Assembly (NCBI RefSeq): GCF_903645355.1
Contig: NZ_CAHJXR010000002.1
Coordinates: 62,001-126,000 of the forward strand
Direction: 5' to 3'
From: Schaalia sp. Marseille-Q2122
GTDB lineage: Bacteria > Actinomycetota > Actinomycetes > Actinomycetales > Actinomycetaceae
DNA length: 64,000 nucleotides
This document shows, in pieces, positions 51,101-59,241 of the stretch. The first letter of the stretch is position 1; every line of letters starts with the position of its first letter. The notes beneath the pieces were generated by a model. That model was not told the origin of the DNA. It saw nothing but the letters and a program-made list of their open reading frames with translations, and did not search any database. Both the position numbers and the translations under genes were made by a program.

Positions 51101-51655
51101 CTGGCACGCCATCAGGATTATGAGATCGCGCAGGTCGTCAATAATGCCGAGGGCATGAGCGATCAGAATGTAAAGATCGCTGGCCTGGTGTCAAGCGTGC
51201 AGACGAAGGTGACTAAGCAGGGCAACGCGTGGGCAATCGCCACCGTTGAGGACCTGTCGGGTTCGGTGGAAGTCCTCTTCTTCCCGCGTTCCTATGAGAC
51301 GATCCAGTCCTTCCTTGTCCCCGACATCATTGTGCAGGTCGAAGGTAAGGTCAATATCCGCGACGATCAACTGTCCCTGTATGGACAGTCGATGACGATT
51401 CTTGATGTCCGCGAGGACGCTGATGATCCGGTCGATCTGGAGATGCCCCTGTCGCGCTGTACCCACGCTGTGCTCCATGAGCTTCGTGAGTGTCTTGAGG
51501 CTTTCCCCGGAGGGTCGCCGGTGCGTCTGCACCTGCGCGAACCCGGGCGCACGACGATTGTTGAGCTTGATCCGAAACTGCGGGTTTCGCAGTCCTCGGC
51601 CTTCTTTAGCCAGGTGAAGGCTGTGGTGGGGGTTGGGGGAGTGCTGACATCCTAG
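48110..51655 (+). CDS. dnaE: DNA polymerase III subunit alpha DnaE
   Basis: Replicative polymerase of 1181 aa. PHP domain at the N-terminus (HNHSEYSMLDGA, residues 11-22; EAYVTPG), the palm with GPGRGSGAGSMVAY (about 380) and catalytic carboxylates in PDFDVDFDERRRDEV (about 418-432), and the finger region YRPGPMGANSHTNY (about 662). The helix-hairpin-helix contains FNKAHSAAYG, and the OB domain (about 1022-1060) precedes a C-terminal tau-binding region. DnaE1 is favoured over the mutagenesis paralogue DnaE2 because PHP motif residues look intact and no imuA/imuB neighbours are present. Confidence 0.96.
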   Translation: MASHSSFVHLHNHSEYSMLDGAAKTAAMAAEAARLGQPALGITDHGYLFGAYEFYKSCKAAGIKPIIGLEAYVTPGTSRFDRHKVTWGEPWQKADDVSAGGSYNHLTLLAYNTTGMHNLFRMGSRASTEGQFGKWPRIDRQLLEEYHEGLIVFTGCPSGAVQTRMRLGQWDEAVREAAELRDIFGPENFYVEIMDHGIEFERRTQQQLLELAKLMNAPLVATNDSHYVKHEDRVIQDALLCINSGSRLSDPDRFKFDGDGYYIRPSEEMRDIWKELPQACDATLDIAERCEVQFHTTAEGANYMPRFDVPDGEDETSWFIKEVERGLQERFPNGVPDHVRKQAEYEEDVIVKMGFPGYFLTVSDYIRWAKDQGIRVGPGRGSGAGSMVAYAMSITELNPLEHGLIFERFLNPERVSMPDFDVDFDERRRDEVIEYVKRKYGEERISQVVTFGTIKTKQALKDSARILGRDFKTSDQLTKALPPSVMGKDISVKGIFDPEDKRYAEAAEFRKYYEETPDIHEVVDYARGLGGLTRQWGVHACAVIMSSHTLTDIIPVMKRPQDGAIITQFDYPTCESLGLLKMDFLGLRNLTVISDALENIALNGKEVPDIDHMSLDDKATYELLSRGETLGVFQLDGGGMRELLKLMRPDNFEDISAVGALYRPGPMGANSHTNYALRKNGRQEITPIHPELKEPLEEILGTTYGLIVYQEQVMQIAQKLAGYSLGGADELRRAMGKKKKEVLDQQFIPFSEGMRERGFSQECIQELWDILVPFSNYAFNKAHSAAYGLVSYWTAYLKANYPTEYMAALLTSTKDNKDRRALYLAECRHMGITVLPPDVNASMGTFAPDGEAIRFGLSAIQNVGGPVVDAIVQTRKEKGASATFHEFLNKVPAVVCNKRTIQSLIKAGAFDSLGHTRRALLARCDEAVDAVTDLKRNEAIGQFDLFGGLGMEEDSTPTFAVEIPDIPEFDKRQKLAEEREMLGLYVSDHPLRGVDAALARHQDYEIAQVVNNAEGMSDQNVKIAGLVSSVQTKVTKQGNAWAIATVEDLSGSVEVLFFPRSYETIQSFLVPDIIVQVEGKVNIRDDQLSLYGQSMTILDVREDADDPVDLEMPLSRCTHAVLHELRECLEAFPGGSPVRLHLREPGRTTIVELDPKLRVSQSSAFFSQVKAVVGVGGVLTS

Positions 51656-51803
51656 CGGCTGGCGCCTATGGTATGTGGGCCGCTTCGTGGGTGTGGGGTG
51701 CTCTGGCGAAATGATCGCCTTCGGTAGCGTTCGTCGCCTGTGGTAAGGGGGGTGCCTCGTACCAGAGGCGATCAGACGTACCAATGCCGCCTCACGGGGG
51801 TGC

Positions 51804-52538
51804 TCACATTTCTGAGAGGAGATCCTCCAGCGGCTGATAGTGGGCGTTGACGGCCTCAAGGTAGGCGTTGACGTCGCCCGATTCGATGGCTAGGAGCATC
51901 GCCCGGTGGGCGAGGGCGGTGTCGAGTAGATCACGGGGGGATTGGTGCAGGGAGGGGAGGGCTTCCATATGGATGCGCCACATGGCACCGACGAGCTGAC
52001 CCATGAGGAGGTTGTCCAGTGGGCGGAGAAGCCCAGAGTGGAAGGCAATATCTTCCTCGACGAAGGATTCGTTGCGGCGTGCTTTGTCTTCCATGGCGTT
52101 GACGAGCTCATGCAGGTCATCGTTGCGGGTGTTAGCGAAGACAGAGAGTACGTCTTGGGCGATACCTCGATCGAGGACGCGGCGTAGGACAATGACTTGG
52201 CGCAGGGCCTCAATGGAGTCGGGGGAGACCGAGCAGCGCAGAAGAACGGACTTGACGAAGGGACGCAGGGTCATTTCGCCGACGAAGGCGCCGCGTCCCT
52301 GGTGAACAGAGACGATTTCGAGGGCTTGGAGCTGGCGGATCGCTTCGCGCACGGAGGAGCGGGAGACGCCGAGGAAGGTGCAGAACTCAGACTCTGTAGG
52401 TAAGGGATCACCCGGTTGAAGGCGGTGTTCAGCTATGTAACGTTCGATCGCCTCCATGGTTGCCTCGGCGCGCGAAGTTGCGGGAACCTTCTGGGTGCCC
52501 TGGTTAGGCAAATCAAGGGAAGAACGAATGGAGTCCAT
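51804..52538 (-). CDS. FadR-subfamily GntR regulator, probable regulator of the nan locus
   Basis: Transcription factor of 244 aa with an N-terminal winged HTH (GDPLPTESEFCTFLGVSRSSVREAIRQLQALEIVSVHQGRGAFV, about residues 42-86) and an all-helical FCD ligand-binding domain (about 100-240; FVEEDIAFHSGLL and HRAMLLAIESGD carry metal/ligand-type His residues). It is divergent from the sialic acid operon, with palindromes in between, so it probably responds to sialic acid or ManNAc-6-P as NanR does. ggaggt lies about 10 nt before the ATG, and TATAAA (52585-52580, minus) is a possible -10. No terminator is evident in the 148 bp between dnaE and this gene. Confidence 0.88.
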   Translation of the reverse strand: MDSIRSSLDLPNQGTQKVPATSRAEATMEAIERYIAEHRLQPGDPLPTESEFCTFLGVSRSSVREAIRQLQALEIVSVHQGRGAFVGEMTLRPFVKSVLLRCSVSPDSIEALRQVIVLRRVLDRGIAQDVLSVFANTRNDDLHELVNAMEDKARRNESFVEEDIAFHSGLLRPLDNLLMGQLVGAMWRIHMEALPSLHQSPRDLLDTALAHRAMLLAIESGDVNAYLEAVNAHYQPLEDLLSEM

Positions 52539-52648
52539 TTAACGTGCACCTCCAGTGGTTGCATGTCCAGACACAAGATTTTATAACAGTTCGGTCACGT
52601 CTTTGGATGAGCTGGCACAGACGCTGTGATCTATCGTATCGTGAACCT

Positions 52649-52681
52649 ATCAGAAATTGTCTGATGTCTGACATCTAGGGT
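52649..52681 (+). promoter_or_regulatory. Operator palindromes and -10 of the sialic acid operon
   Basis: Palindrome 1 is ATCAGA-AATTG-TCTGAT (52649-52665). Palindrome 2 is GATGT-CTG-ACATC (52663-52675). They overlap by 3 bp and abut a -10-like TAGGGT (52676-52681), which would give a start near 52689. Binding of the divergent GntR protein here would occlude the promoter. Confidence 0.65.
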
Positions 52682-52718
52682 GATGTTGGACTGAATGGTA
52701 CTCAAAGGGGAGGAAGCA

Positions 52719-54311
52719 ATGCGCTCCACTCGAAGCAAGTTCACGGGGCTTATCGCCCTGACCGCTGCTGCAGCCCTCGGTCTCTCAGCCTGCGGTGGTG
52801 GTACCCCCGCCGCAGAAAAGCCCGCTTCGGGCGAAGCTGAAGCACCCGCTGCAGCCGCTGGTCCCGTTGGTGAAATCACTGCTGGTGTCGCCTACGAAAC
52901 CACCAACTATCATCCCTCCAACACGACCTCCGCACTGGCAATGGGCAGCAACTGGCACGTTGTCGAAGGCCTGTACGAAATGAACATGGCCACCGGCGAG
53001 GTCTACGCAGCACTGGCTGCAGGCGAGCCCACCAAGGTCTCCGACACCGAATACGAAGTGACCCTGCGTGAGGGCGCCAAGTTCTCCGACGGCAAGGACG
53101 TCACCGTTGAAGACGTCGTTAAGTCCTTCGAACGCACCATGGCTGAAGGTAACCTCTACGCAGGATTCCTCGGCTTCGTTGACGCCGTCAAGGCAAAGGA
53201 CGATACAACCGTCACCGTCACCCTGAAGCAGCCCTTCACTCTGGTCAAGGAGCGTCTGGCCGTTGCCAAGATCGTTCCCGCTGCTGCCAGCGACGACGAT
53301 CTGACCAAGATGCCCGTTGGCTCTGGCCCCTACAAGTACGAGAAGATCACCGAATCTGAGCTCTCCGCAGTGCCCAACGAGCACTACAACGGCCCCCGAC
53401 CGGCCACCGTTGAGCGCCTCAAGTGGTCCGTCCTCAAGGACGACACCGCTCGTACCACCGCCGCTCAGGACGGCTCCATTGACGTGATGGAATCCGTCCC
53501 CGCCGACAACATCGCCCTGCTTGAAGGCGCCGGCTGGACCGTGGACAAGGTCCCCGGCTTCAACCTGCCTTTCATGCTCTTCAACACCAACAAGGCTCCC
53601 TTCAACAACGCTAAGGTGCGCCAGGCATTCCTCTACGCCGTTGACGTTGACAAGCTCATCGCCAACAACATGAGCGGCGAAGCCACCGCAGCAACCTCCT
53701 TCCTGCCCAAGACTCACCCCAACTACAAGGAAGCTGAAGTTCAGTACCCCCACGACGTTGAAAAGGCCAAGGCACTCCTGGCTGAAGCTGGCGTCGCTGA
53801 CCTGAGCATCACCCTTCTCACCACCGACCACACTTGGATCGCCAACCTCGCACCCCAGATCAAGAACGACCTCGAAGCCGCTGGCGTGAAGGTCAACCTG
53901 CAGTCGATGGCCTCCTCGGCACTGTACAAGGACAACCTCGACATTGAAGAGCCCACCTTCGACGTGGCCGTCGCCCCTGGTGACCCCTCCGTTTTCGGCT
54001 CTGACCCCGCTCTGCTCATGAACTGGTGGTACGGCCCTGGCAAGTGGACCGACTACCGCACCTTCTGGGCAAAGGGCGACAATGCGAAGTTCACCGAACT
54101 GCAGAACATCATCAACGAGGCCGTGACCCTCGAAGGCGCTGACCAGCAGAAGAAGTGGGACGAGGCTCAGGACTTCATCTCTCGTGAGGTTCCCCTCTAC
54201 CCCCTCTTCCACCGCAACATCATCACCGCCTACAACGGTGAAAAGGTCAACGGTTTCACCCCAATTGCGACCACCGGCCTGAGCCTGCTCGATGCCACTG
54301 TCAAGCAGTGA
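52719..54311 (+). CDS. satA: Sialic acid-type ABC transporter substrate-binding lipoprotein
   Basis: Family 5 (dipeptide/oligopeptide-type) extracellular binding protein of 530 aa. Lipoprotein signal MRSTRSKFTGLIALTAAAAL with lipobox LSAC (Cys at about residue 27), then a Gly/Ala/Glu linker. The SBP_bac_5 core begins at TTNYHPSNTTSALAMGSNWHVVEGLYEM and includes GSGPYKYEKITES and LYPLFHRNIITAYN. aggggagga lies 5 nt before ATG 52719. The family is broad; sialic acid as substrate is inferred from the downstream nanA, ROK and nanE and from the SatABCD/SiaEFGI-like gene order. A strong hairpin after the stop would keep binding protein in excess over permease. Confidence 0.85.
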   Translation: MRSTRSKFTGLIALTAAAALGLSACGGGTPAAEKPASGEAEAPAAAAGPVGEITAGVAYETTNYHPSNTTSALAMGSNWHVVEGLYEMNMATGEVYAALAAGEPTKVSDTEYEVTLREGAKFSDGKDVTVEDVVKSFERTMAEGNLYAGFLGFVDAVKAKDDTTVTVTLKQPFTLVKERLAVAKIVPAAASDDDLTKMPVGSGPYKYEKITESELSAVPNEHYNGPRPATVERLKWSVLKDDTARTTAAQDGSIDVMESVPADNIALLEGAGWTVDKVPGFNLPFMLFNTNKAPFNNAKVRQAFLYAVDVDKLIANNMSGEATAATSFLPKTHPNYKEAEVQYPHDVEKAKALLAEAGVADLSITLLTTDHTWIANLAPQIKNDLEAAGVKVNLQSMASSALYKDNLDIEEPTFDVAVAPGDPSVFGSDPALLMNWWYGPGKWTDYRTFWAKGDNAKFTELQNIINEAVTLEGADQQKKWDEAQDFISREVPLYPLFHRNIITAYNGEKVNGFTPIATTGLSLLDATVKQ

Positions 54312-54340
54312 CACTGAGTTGGCCTGACGCCTAACTCATC

Positions 54341-54380
54341 CGAAAGGAGGGGCGGGACACCGTGCCCGCCCCTCCTTTCG
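54341..54380 (+). terminator. Strong intra-operon hairpin after satA
   Basis: CGAAAGGAGGGGCGGG (54341-54356) and CCCGCCCCTCCTTTCG (54365-54380) form a perfect 16-bp stem with an 8-nt loop. It acts as a partial terminator or mRNA-stabilising structure 36 bp before satB. Confidence 0.85.
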
Positions 54381-54416
54381 TGTCAACAATCAGGTCCGCT
54401 CATAGGAGTAACCCCC

Positions 54417-55364
54417 GTGAACACCCTTCTTCGGCTCGTTGGAAGACGTTTACTCGTCCTGCCAGTGATGGTTGTGGGCGTGTCTTTCCTCGTCTTCGTC
54501 ATCATGTCTTTCTCACCCATTGATCCGGCCTACTCGGCACTGGGTGAAACCGCCTCCTTCGAACAGATCGAGGCATACCGTGAACAACACGGCCTCAACG
54601 ACCCCTGGTTCGTCCAATTCGCGAACTACCTCTGGGGTATGCTCCACGGACACCTCGGCGTCTACGGACAATCCAATCTTTCTGTGGCAGATAAGGTCTT
54701 CGAAGCCCTCCCCGTCACCATGCAGCTCACCTTCCTGGGCCTGATCCTCGCCGTCGCCGTCGCCTTCCCCCTTGGCATCATCGCCGCCATCTACCGCGAC
54801 AAGGCAGCCGACCAGATCATCCGCGTCATCTCCGTTGCCTGTATCGCCACTCCCTCCTTCTGGCTGGCTATCCTCCTCGTTCTCCTCTTCCTGGGAACCC
54901 TGCCCGTTTCAGGGGCCACGCCATTCTTCACCGAAGACCCCTCCGGCTGGTTCCTCCGCATGCTCCTGCCCGCCCTCGCCCTCGCTGTGCCCGTCATCGG
55001 CCAGCTCACCCGCGTCGTGCGCACATCCATGGTCGAAGAACTCGACCGCGACTACGTACGCACCGCCCTGGGCGCAGGCATCCCCAAGCACATCGTCATC
55101 GGACGCAATGTCTTGCGCAACGCCCTCATCACCCCCGTGACCGTTCTGGGCCTGCGCATCGGCTACCTCATGGGTGGTGCCGTCGTCATCGAAATCATCT
55201 TTAACCTCAAGGGCATGGGCCGCGTTCTTATTGAAGGCATCCAGCAAAACTGGGTGACTGTCGTTCAGGGAGCAACCCTGGTGGTCGCCATCTCCTTCAT
55301 CATCATCAACATCATCGTGGACCTCCTCTACGTCCTCATCAACCCGCGTATTAGGGCGGTGTGA
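54417..55364 (+). CDS. satB: ABC transporter permease (DppB/SatB type)
   Basis: Inner-membrane permease of 315 aa with six transmembrane helices. N-terminal LLRLVGRRLLVLPVMVVGVSFLVFVIM, the DppB-specific EQIEAYREQHGLNDPW, and the EAA-like loop VVRTSMVEELDRDYVRTALGAGIPKHIVIGRNVLRNALIT (about 200-240). GTG 54417 has ataggagtaa 6-15 nt upstream. It overlaps satC by 4 nt. Pairs with the permease half of the next gene. Confidence 0.92.
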   Translation: MNTLLRLVGRRLLVLPVMVVGVSFLVFVIMSFSPIDPAYSALGETASFEQIEAYREQHGLNDPWFVQFANYLWGMLHGHLGVYGQSNLSVADKVFEALPVTMQLTFLGLILAVAVAFPLGIIAAIYRDKAADQIIRVISVACIATPSFWLAILLVLLFLGTLPVSGATPFFTEDPSGWFLRMLLPALALAVPVIGQLTRVVRTSMVEELDRDYVRTALGAGIPKHIVIGRNVLRNALITPVTVLGLRIGYLMGGAVVIEIIFNLKGMGRVLIEGIQQNWVTVVQGATLVVAISFIIINIIVDLLYVLINPRIRAV

Positions 55365-57421
55365 TCATGCGAAAGAAACTCACCACAGCTATGGAACGCC
55401 CCGGAGTGCGACTCAACCGCTTCTCCGCAATGAGCTGGGGCGCTCGCCTGTCCCTCATCTTCCTGGTCATCATCGCGCTCACCGCGATCTTTGCCCCCCT
55501 GCTGGCCACCCACGATCCCGAATTCATCGACATCAAGGGGCAGCCACCTAGCGCCGAATACTTCTTCGGCACGGATAATCTCGGCCGCGACGTGTACTCA
55601 CGTCTGCTCTACGGTGGCCGCTACTCCCTGGCCGTGGGTCTCCTGTCCACCGGCATGGCCCTGATCCTGGGTGCCATCATCGGCTCCATCGCCGCCGTGG
55701 CACGTAAGTCCATCGCTGAAGTCATCATGCGCGTCCTCGACATCGTCATGTCGATTCCCGGTATTGCCCTGGCGGCCGTCCTCGTCCTGGTCCTGCGCGA
55801 CCCAGAAAATCCCTCCGGCTCAATCTTCATTATCATCATGGCCATCGGCTTCGTGTACGTGCCCCAGCTGTCACGAATCGTACGCGCCAATGTGATCGCA
55901 GCCTACGGTGAGGACTACGTCAACGCCGTCATCGTCTCTGGTGCGCGCGCACCCTGGATCCTCGTCAAGCACGTCGCCCGCAACACCGCAGCTCCCGTGC
56001 TCGTGTTCGCCACCGTCCTTGTCGCTGACGCGATCATCCTGGAAGCTTCACTGACCTTCATCGGTGCTGGCCTCCAAGAACCCATCGCCACATGGGGCAA
56101 TATCCTCTCAGGCGCTCAAGCCGGCGTCTTGCGCGGCGAATGGTGGCAGGCCCTCTTCCCCGGTATCGCCATCATGCTGACCGTCCTGTGCCTCAACATC
56201 CTGTCTGAAGGTATCACCGACGCTATGGTTGCTGCCCCCTCCGGTGAGGTCAAGGACGTTCCCCGCAGCGACACTGAACGCGAAGCTGACCGACTCCTCA
56301 TTGACCCTGTCGCCTCCTACGCTGCCCAGCGTGAGACCCTCCAAGGGCGCCTCGACGCACTCAAGTCCGTGGAAAGCCAACGCAGCGATCGTTTTGTGCC
56401 TGTAAGCACCCAAGCTCCGCTCCTTGAGGTCCGGGACCTGTGCATCAAGTTCCCCCGCCACGGAGACGTCAACGTCGTTGACCACGTCAACTTCGCGGTC
56501 CGCCCCGGCGAAACCATGGGCCTTGTGGGCGAATCAGGCTGTGGTAAGTCCATCACCTCACTGACCATCATGGGCCTCATTGACCCGCGCGCTGAGATCA
56601 GCGGTCAGGTGCTCTACGAGGGTAAGGACCTGCTCACCATGTCCGTGAAGGAACGTCAGGCACTCCTCGGCCACGAAATGGCCATGGTCTACCAGGATGC
56701 CTTGTCCTCCCTTAACCCCTCCATGCTTATCCGCACCCAGATGAAGCAGCTCACCAGCCGCGGTGGAACCCGTAGTGCTGAAGAACTGCTCGAACTGGTG
56801 GGCCTTGACCCCAAGCGAACCCTGGAGTCCTACCCCCACGAGCTCTCCGGCGGCCAGCGTCAGCGCGTCCTCATCGCCATGGCCCTGACCCGCGACCCCA
56901 AGCTCGTCATCGCTGATGAACCCACCACCGCCCTTGACGTGACAGTTCAAAAGCAGGTCATTGAGCTACTCAACAACCTGCGCGATCAACTTGGCTTCGC
57001 AATGATCTTCGTCAGCCACGACCTTGCTCTCGTTGCCGAGGTCGCCCACTCGGTCACTGTCATGTACGCAGGCCAGGTCGTCGAGCAGGCTCCCACCGCA
57101 GAGCTACTGTCCAACCCCATTCACGAGTACACCCGTGGTCTGCTGGGTTCGGTCCTGTCCATCGAAGCCGGATCGGGCCGCCTGCACCAGGTGCCCGGCA
57201 CTGTGCCATCGCCCAAGGACTTCCCCGTGGGCGACCGCTTCGCACCGCGATCCTCGCACCCCGACTACGGCCTCGACGTCGCCCCGCTGCGTGCGAAGGT
57301 TGCCGGCAAGGATCACTACTTCGCCGTCGCCGTCAACACTGCAGGTGAAACCCTGCTGCCTGACGCCGCGCACGGCCAAGAGATCGAGTTGACCCACGAC
57401 ACAGACAAGGTAGGGCGCTGA
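55361..57421 (+). CDS. satC: Fused ABC permease-ATPase (SatC type)
   Basis: Fusion of 686 aa. Residues about 25-290 are a DppC-type permease (GTDNLGRDVYSRLLYGGRYSL, EAA loop RANVIAAYGEDYVNAVIVSGARAPWILVKH). A charged linker (about 295-350) leads to a DppD-type ATPase with Walker A GESGCGKS (about 389-396), Walker B KLVIADEP (about 513-520) and signature LSGGQRQR (about 494-501), ending in an oligopeptide-transporter C-terminal domain. The same permease-ATPase fusion is described for SatC of Haemophilus ducreyi and SiaG of Corynebacterium. There is no internal stop or frameshift, so the fusion is genuine. An ATG two codons downstream (55367) is an alternative start. Confidence 0.92.
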   Translation: MIMRKKLTTAMERPGVRLNRFSAMSWGARLSLIFLVIIALTAIFAPLLATHDPEFIDIKGQPPSAEYFFGTDNLGRDVYSRLLYGGRYSLAVGLLSTGMALILGAIIGSIAAVARKSIAEVIMRVLDIVMSIPGIALAAVLVLVLRDPENPSGSIFIIIMAIGFVYVPQLSRIVRANVIAAYGEDYVNAVIVSGARAPWILVKHVARNTAAPVLVFATVLVADAIILEASLTFIGAGLQEPIATWGNILSGAQAGVLRGEWWQALFPGIAIMLTVLCLNILSEGITDAMVAAPSGEVKDVPRSDTEREADRLLIDPVASYAAQRETLQGRLDALKSVESQRSDRFVPVSTQAPLLEVRDLCIKFPRHGDVNVVDHVNFAVRPGETMGLVGESGCGKSITSLTIMGLIDPRAEISGQVLYEGKDLLTMSVKERQALLGHEMAMVYQDALSSLNPSMLIRTQMKQLTSRGGTRSAEELLELVGLDPKRTLESYPHELSGGQRQRVLIAMALTRDPKLVIADEPTTALDVTVQKQVIELLNNLRDQLGFAMIFVSHDLALVAEVAHSVTVMYAGQVVEQAPTAELLSNPIHEYTRGLLGSVLSIEAGSGRLHQVPGTVPSPKDFPVGDRFAPRSSHPDYGLDVAPLRAKVAGKDHYFAVAVNTAGETLLPDAAHGQEIELTHDTDKVGR

Positions 57422-57423
57422 TC

Positions 57424-58224
57424 ATGACTGAACCAATCATCGAATTGCGGGACGTCCACGTCACCTTCCGCTCACGCACTGGCGGCATCTTCCGTCCCAA
57501 CCTCGTTCACGCGGTCGACGGTGTCTCACTGGCGCTTATGCCCGGCGAAACCATCGGCATCGTGGGGGAGTCCGGCTGCGGCAAGTCCACCACCGCTAAC
57601 GTCATGTGTGGCCTACAGGCCCCCACCGGCGGTCAGGTGTTCTTCAAGGGTGAGGAAGTCACGAAGCGCACCCCCGCTGACCGCCGCCGTATGGGGCGCG
57701 TGGTGTCTGTCGTCTTCCAGTCCCCAGCCACAGCGCTCAACGCGCGCATGATGGTCAAGGACCAGCTGATGGACCCGCTGCTCGTCCACAAGATCGGCAC
57801 CCCTGCTGAGCGCGAGCAGCGCGTGCGTGAACTTATCGCCATGGTGGGTCTGCCCGACTCCTCGCTCAACGCCCTGCCCGGTCAGCTCTCCGGCGGTCAG
57901 CGACAGCGCGTGGCCATTGCCCGCGCGCTCTCACTGAACCCCGATGTCATCATTGCCGACGAGCCGACCTCAGCACTGGACGTGTCGGTGCGCGCCCAGA
58001 TCCTTAACCTCCTGACGGATCTGAAGGATCAACTTGGCCTGGCTATGGTCTTTATCAGCCACGACATCCAGACCGTGCGCTACGTCTCCGACCGCATCGT
58101 CGTCATGAACAAAGGCAGGATTGTCGAGGAAGGTCCCGCACGCCAGATCCTCGAAAATCCGACGGACGCCTACACCAAGACCCTGCTTGGAGCGGCGCCC
58201 TCACTCCTACACCCCGCCCTCTGA
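57424..58224 (+). CDS. satD: ABC transporter ATPase (DppF/SatD type)
   Basis: ATPase of 266 aa, second nucleotide-binding subunit of the importer. Walker A GESGCGKST (about residues 48-56), Q-loop VFQSPATALNARM, signature LSGGQRQRVAIARAL (about 155-169), Walker B DVIIADEPTSALD and switch His in VFISHD. It starts 2 nt after satC. The 93 bp to nanA show no terminator, so the catabolic genes are likely in the same transcript. Confidence 0.93.
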   Translation: MTEPIIELRDVHVTFRSRTGGIFRPNLVHAVDGVSLALMPGETIGIVGESGCGKSTTANVMCGLQAPTGGQVFFKGEEVTKRTPADRRRMGRVVSVVFQSPATALNARMMVKDQLMDPLLVHKIGTPAEREQRVRELIAMVGLPDSSLNALPGQLSGGQRQRVAIARALSLNPDVIIADEPTSALDVSVRAQILNLLTDLKDQLGLAMVFISHDIQTVRYVSDRIVVMNKGRIVEEGPARQILENPTDAYTKTLLGAAPSLLHPAL

Positions 58225-58317
58225 AACCGGGCCACCCAGCCAACGACTATCGGCCAACCCGCTTGGCCAACCACTGACGGCCGCAGAGCGGCCATGTGAA
58301 AAGGAAACACCAACACT

Positions 58318-59241
58318 ATGACTACTCAATTCCGCGGCGTTGTCCCCCCGGTTGTCACCCCCCTGCGTGAAGACCGTACCTTCGATGAGGCCTCCTTTGA
58401 CAAGCAGATCAACAGGATGATCGACGCCGGTGTGCACGGCCTGTTCGTTCTGGGTTCTTCCGGCGAGGTAGCCTTCTCCACTGACGCCCGCCGCCGCGAG
58501 GTTCTCGCCGCCACCCAGCGCGTCGTCCAGGGGCGCGTACCCGTCCTCGCTGGCGTGATCGACACGCAAACCGAACGCGTCATTGAGCACATTCGCGTGT
58601 GCGAGGAGTACGGCGTTGACGGCATCGTTGCTACCGCCCCCTTCTACGCTCTGGGTGGTGAAGCCCAGGTCGAGCGCCACTTCCGCGCCCTGCGTGAAGC
58701 CACCGACCTTCCGATCTTCGCCTACGACATTCCCGTCTGCGTCCACACCAAGCTCAGCGTTGACCTGCTCATCCGCCTGGGCAAGGATGGCGTCATCCAG
58801 GGCGTGAAGGACTCCTCCGGTGACGACGTGTCCTTCCGCCTGCTGTGCCTGCGCAATAAGGAAGAAGGCCACCCCCTGGCCCTCTTCACCGGCCACGAGG
58901 TCGTCGTCGACGGCGCCTACATGTCCGGCGCTGACGGCTCCGTGCCGGGCCTGGGCAACGTTGACCCCGAAGGCTACGTGCGCCAGTGGAACGCCTACGA
59001 GGCCGGAGACTGGGAAGCAGTCCGCGCCGAACAGGACCGCCTCGCTGACGTGATGAAGGTGGCCATGAGTGCCAAGGGCATCTCCGGCTACGGCGCTGGC
59101 GTGGGTGGCTTCAAGACCGCCCTGCAGCTGCTGGGCGTGTTCGAATCCAACCAGATGCCCGAGCCCGTGTCGGCACTCACCGGCGAGAATGTTGAGGCCG
59201 TGCGCGCGGTCCTCGTCCGCAACGGACTGCTGGAGGGCTGA
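58318..59241 (+). CDS. nanA: N-acetylneuraminate lyase / DapA-family aldolase
   Basis: Class I aldolase of 307 aa of the DHDPS/NAL family. Schiff-base Lys164 in GVKDSSGD, Tyr136 in FAYDIPV, and pyruvate-carboxylate loop GSSGE at 46-50. Length and fold are shared by DapA, NanA and related aldolases. The sialic acid lyase assignment rests on the transporter upstream and the ROK and nanE genes directly downstream. The product would be ManNAc plus pyruvate. gaaaggaaacacc precedes the ATG. The stop shares one base with the ROK kinase start (TGATG). Confidence 0.85.
   Translation: MTTQFRGVVPPVVTPLREDRTFDEASFDKQINRMIDAGVHGLFVLGSSGEVAFSTDARRREVLAATQRVVQGRVPVLAGVIDTQTERVIEHIRVCEEYGVDGIVATAPFYALGGEAQVERHFRALREATDLPIFAYDIPVCVHTKLSVDLLIRLGKDGVIQGVKDSSGDDVSFRLLCLRNKEEGHPLALFTGHEVVVDGAYMSGADGSVPGLGNVDPEGYVRQWNAYEAGDWEAVRAEQDRLADVMKVAMSAKGISGYGAGVGGFKTALQLLGVFESNQMPEPVSALTGENVEAVRAVLVRNGLLEG

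Noticed and set aside
52785-54314. Antisense frame of 509 codons opposite satA
   Set aside because: Codon bias of satA creates the open mirror frame; Val/Gly/Glu-rich, no start context.
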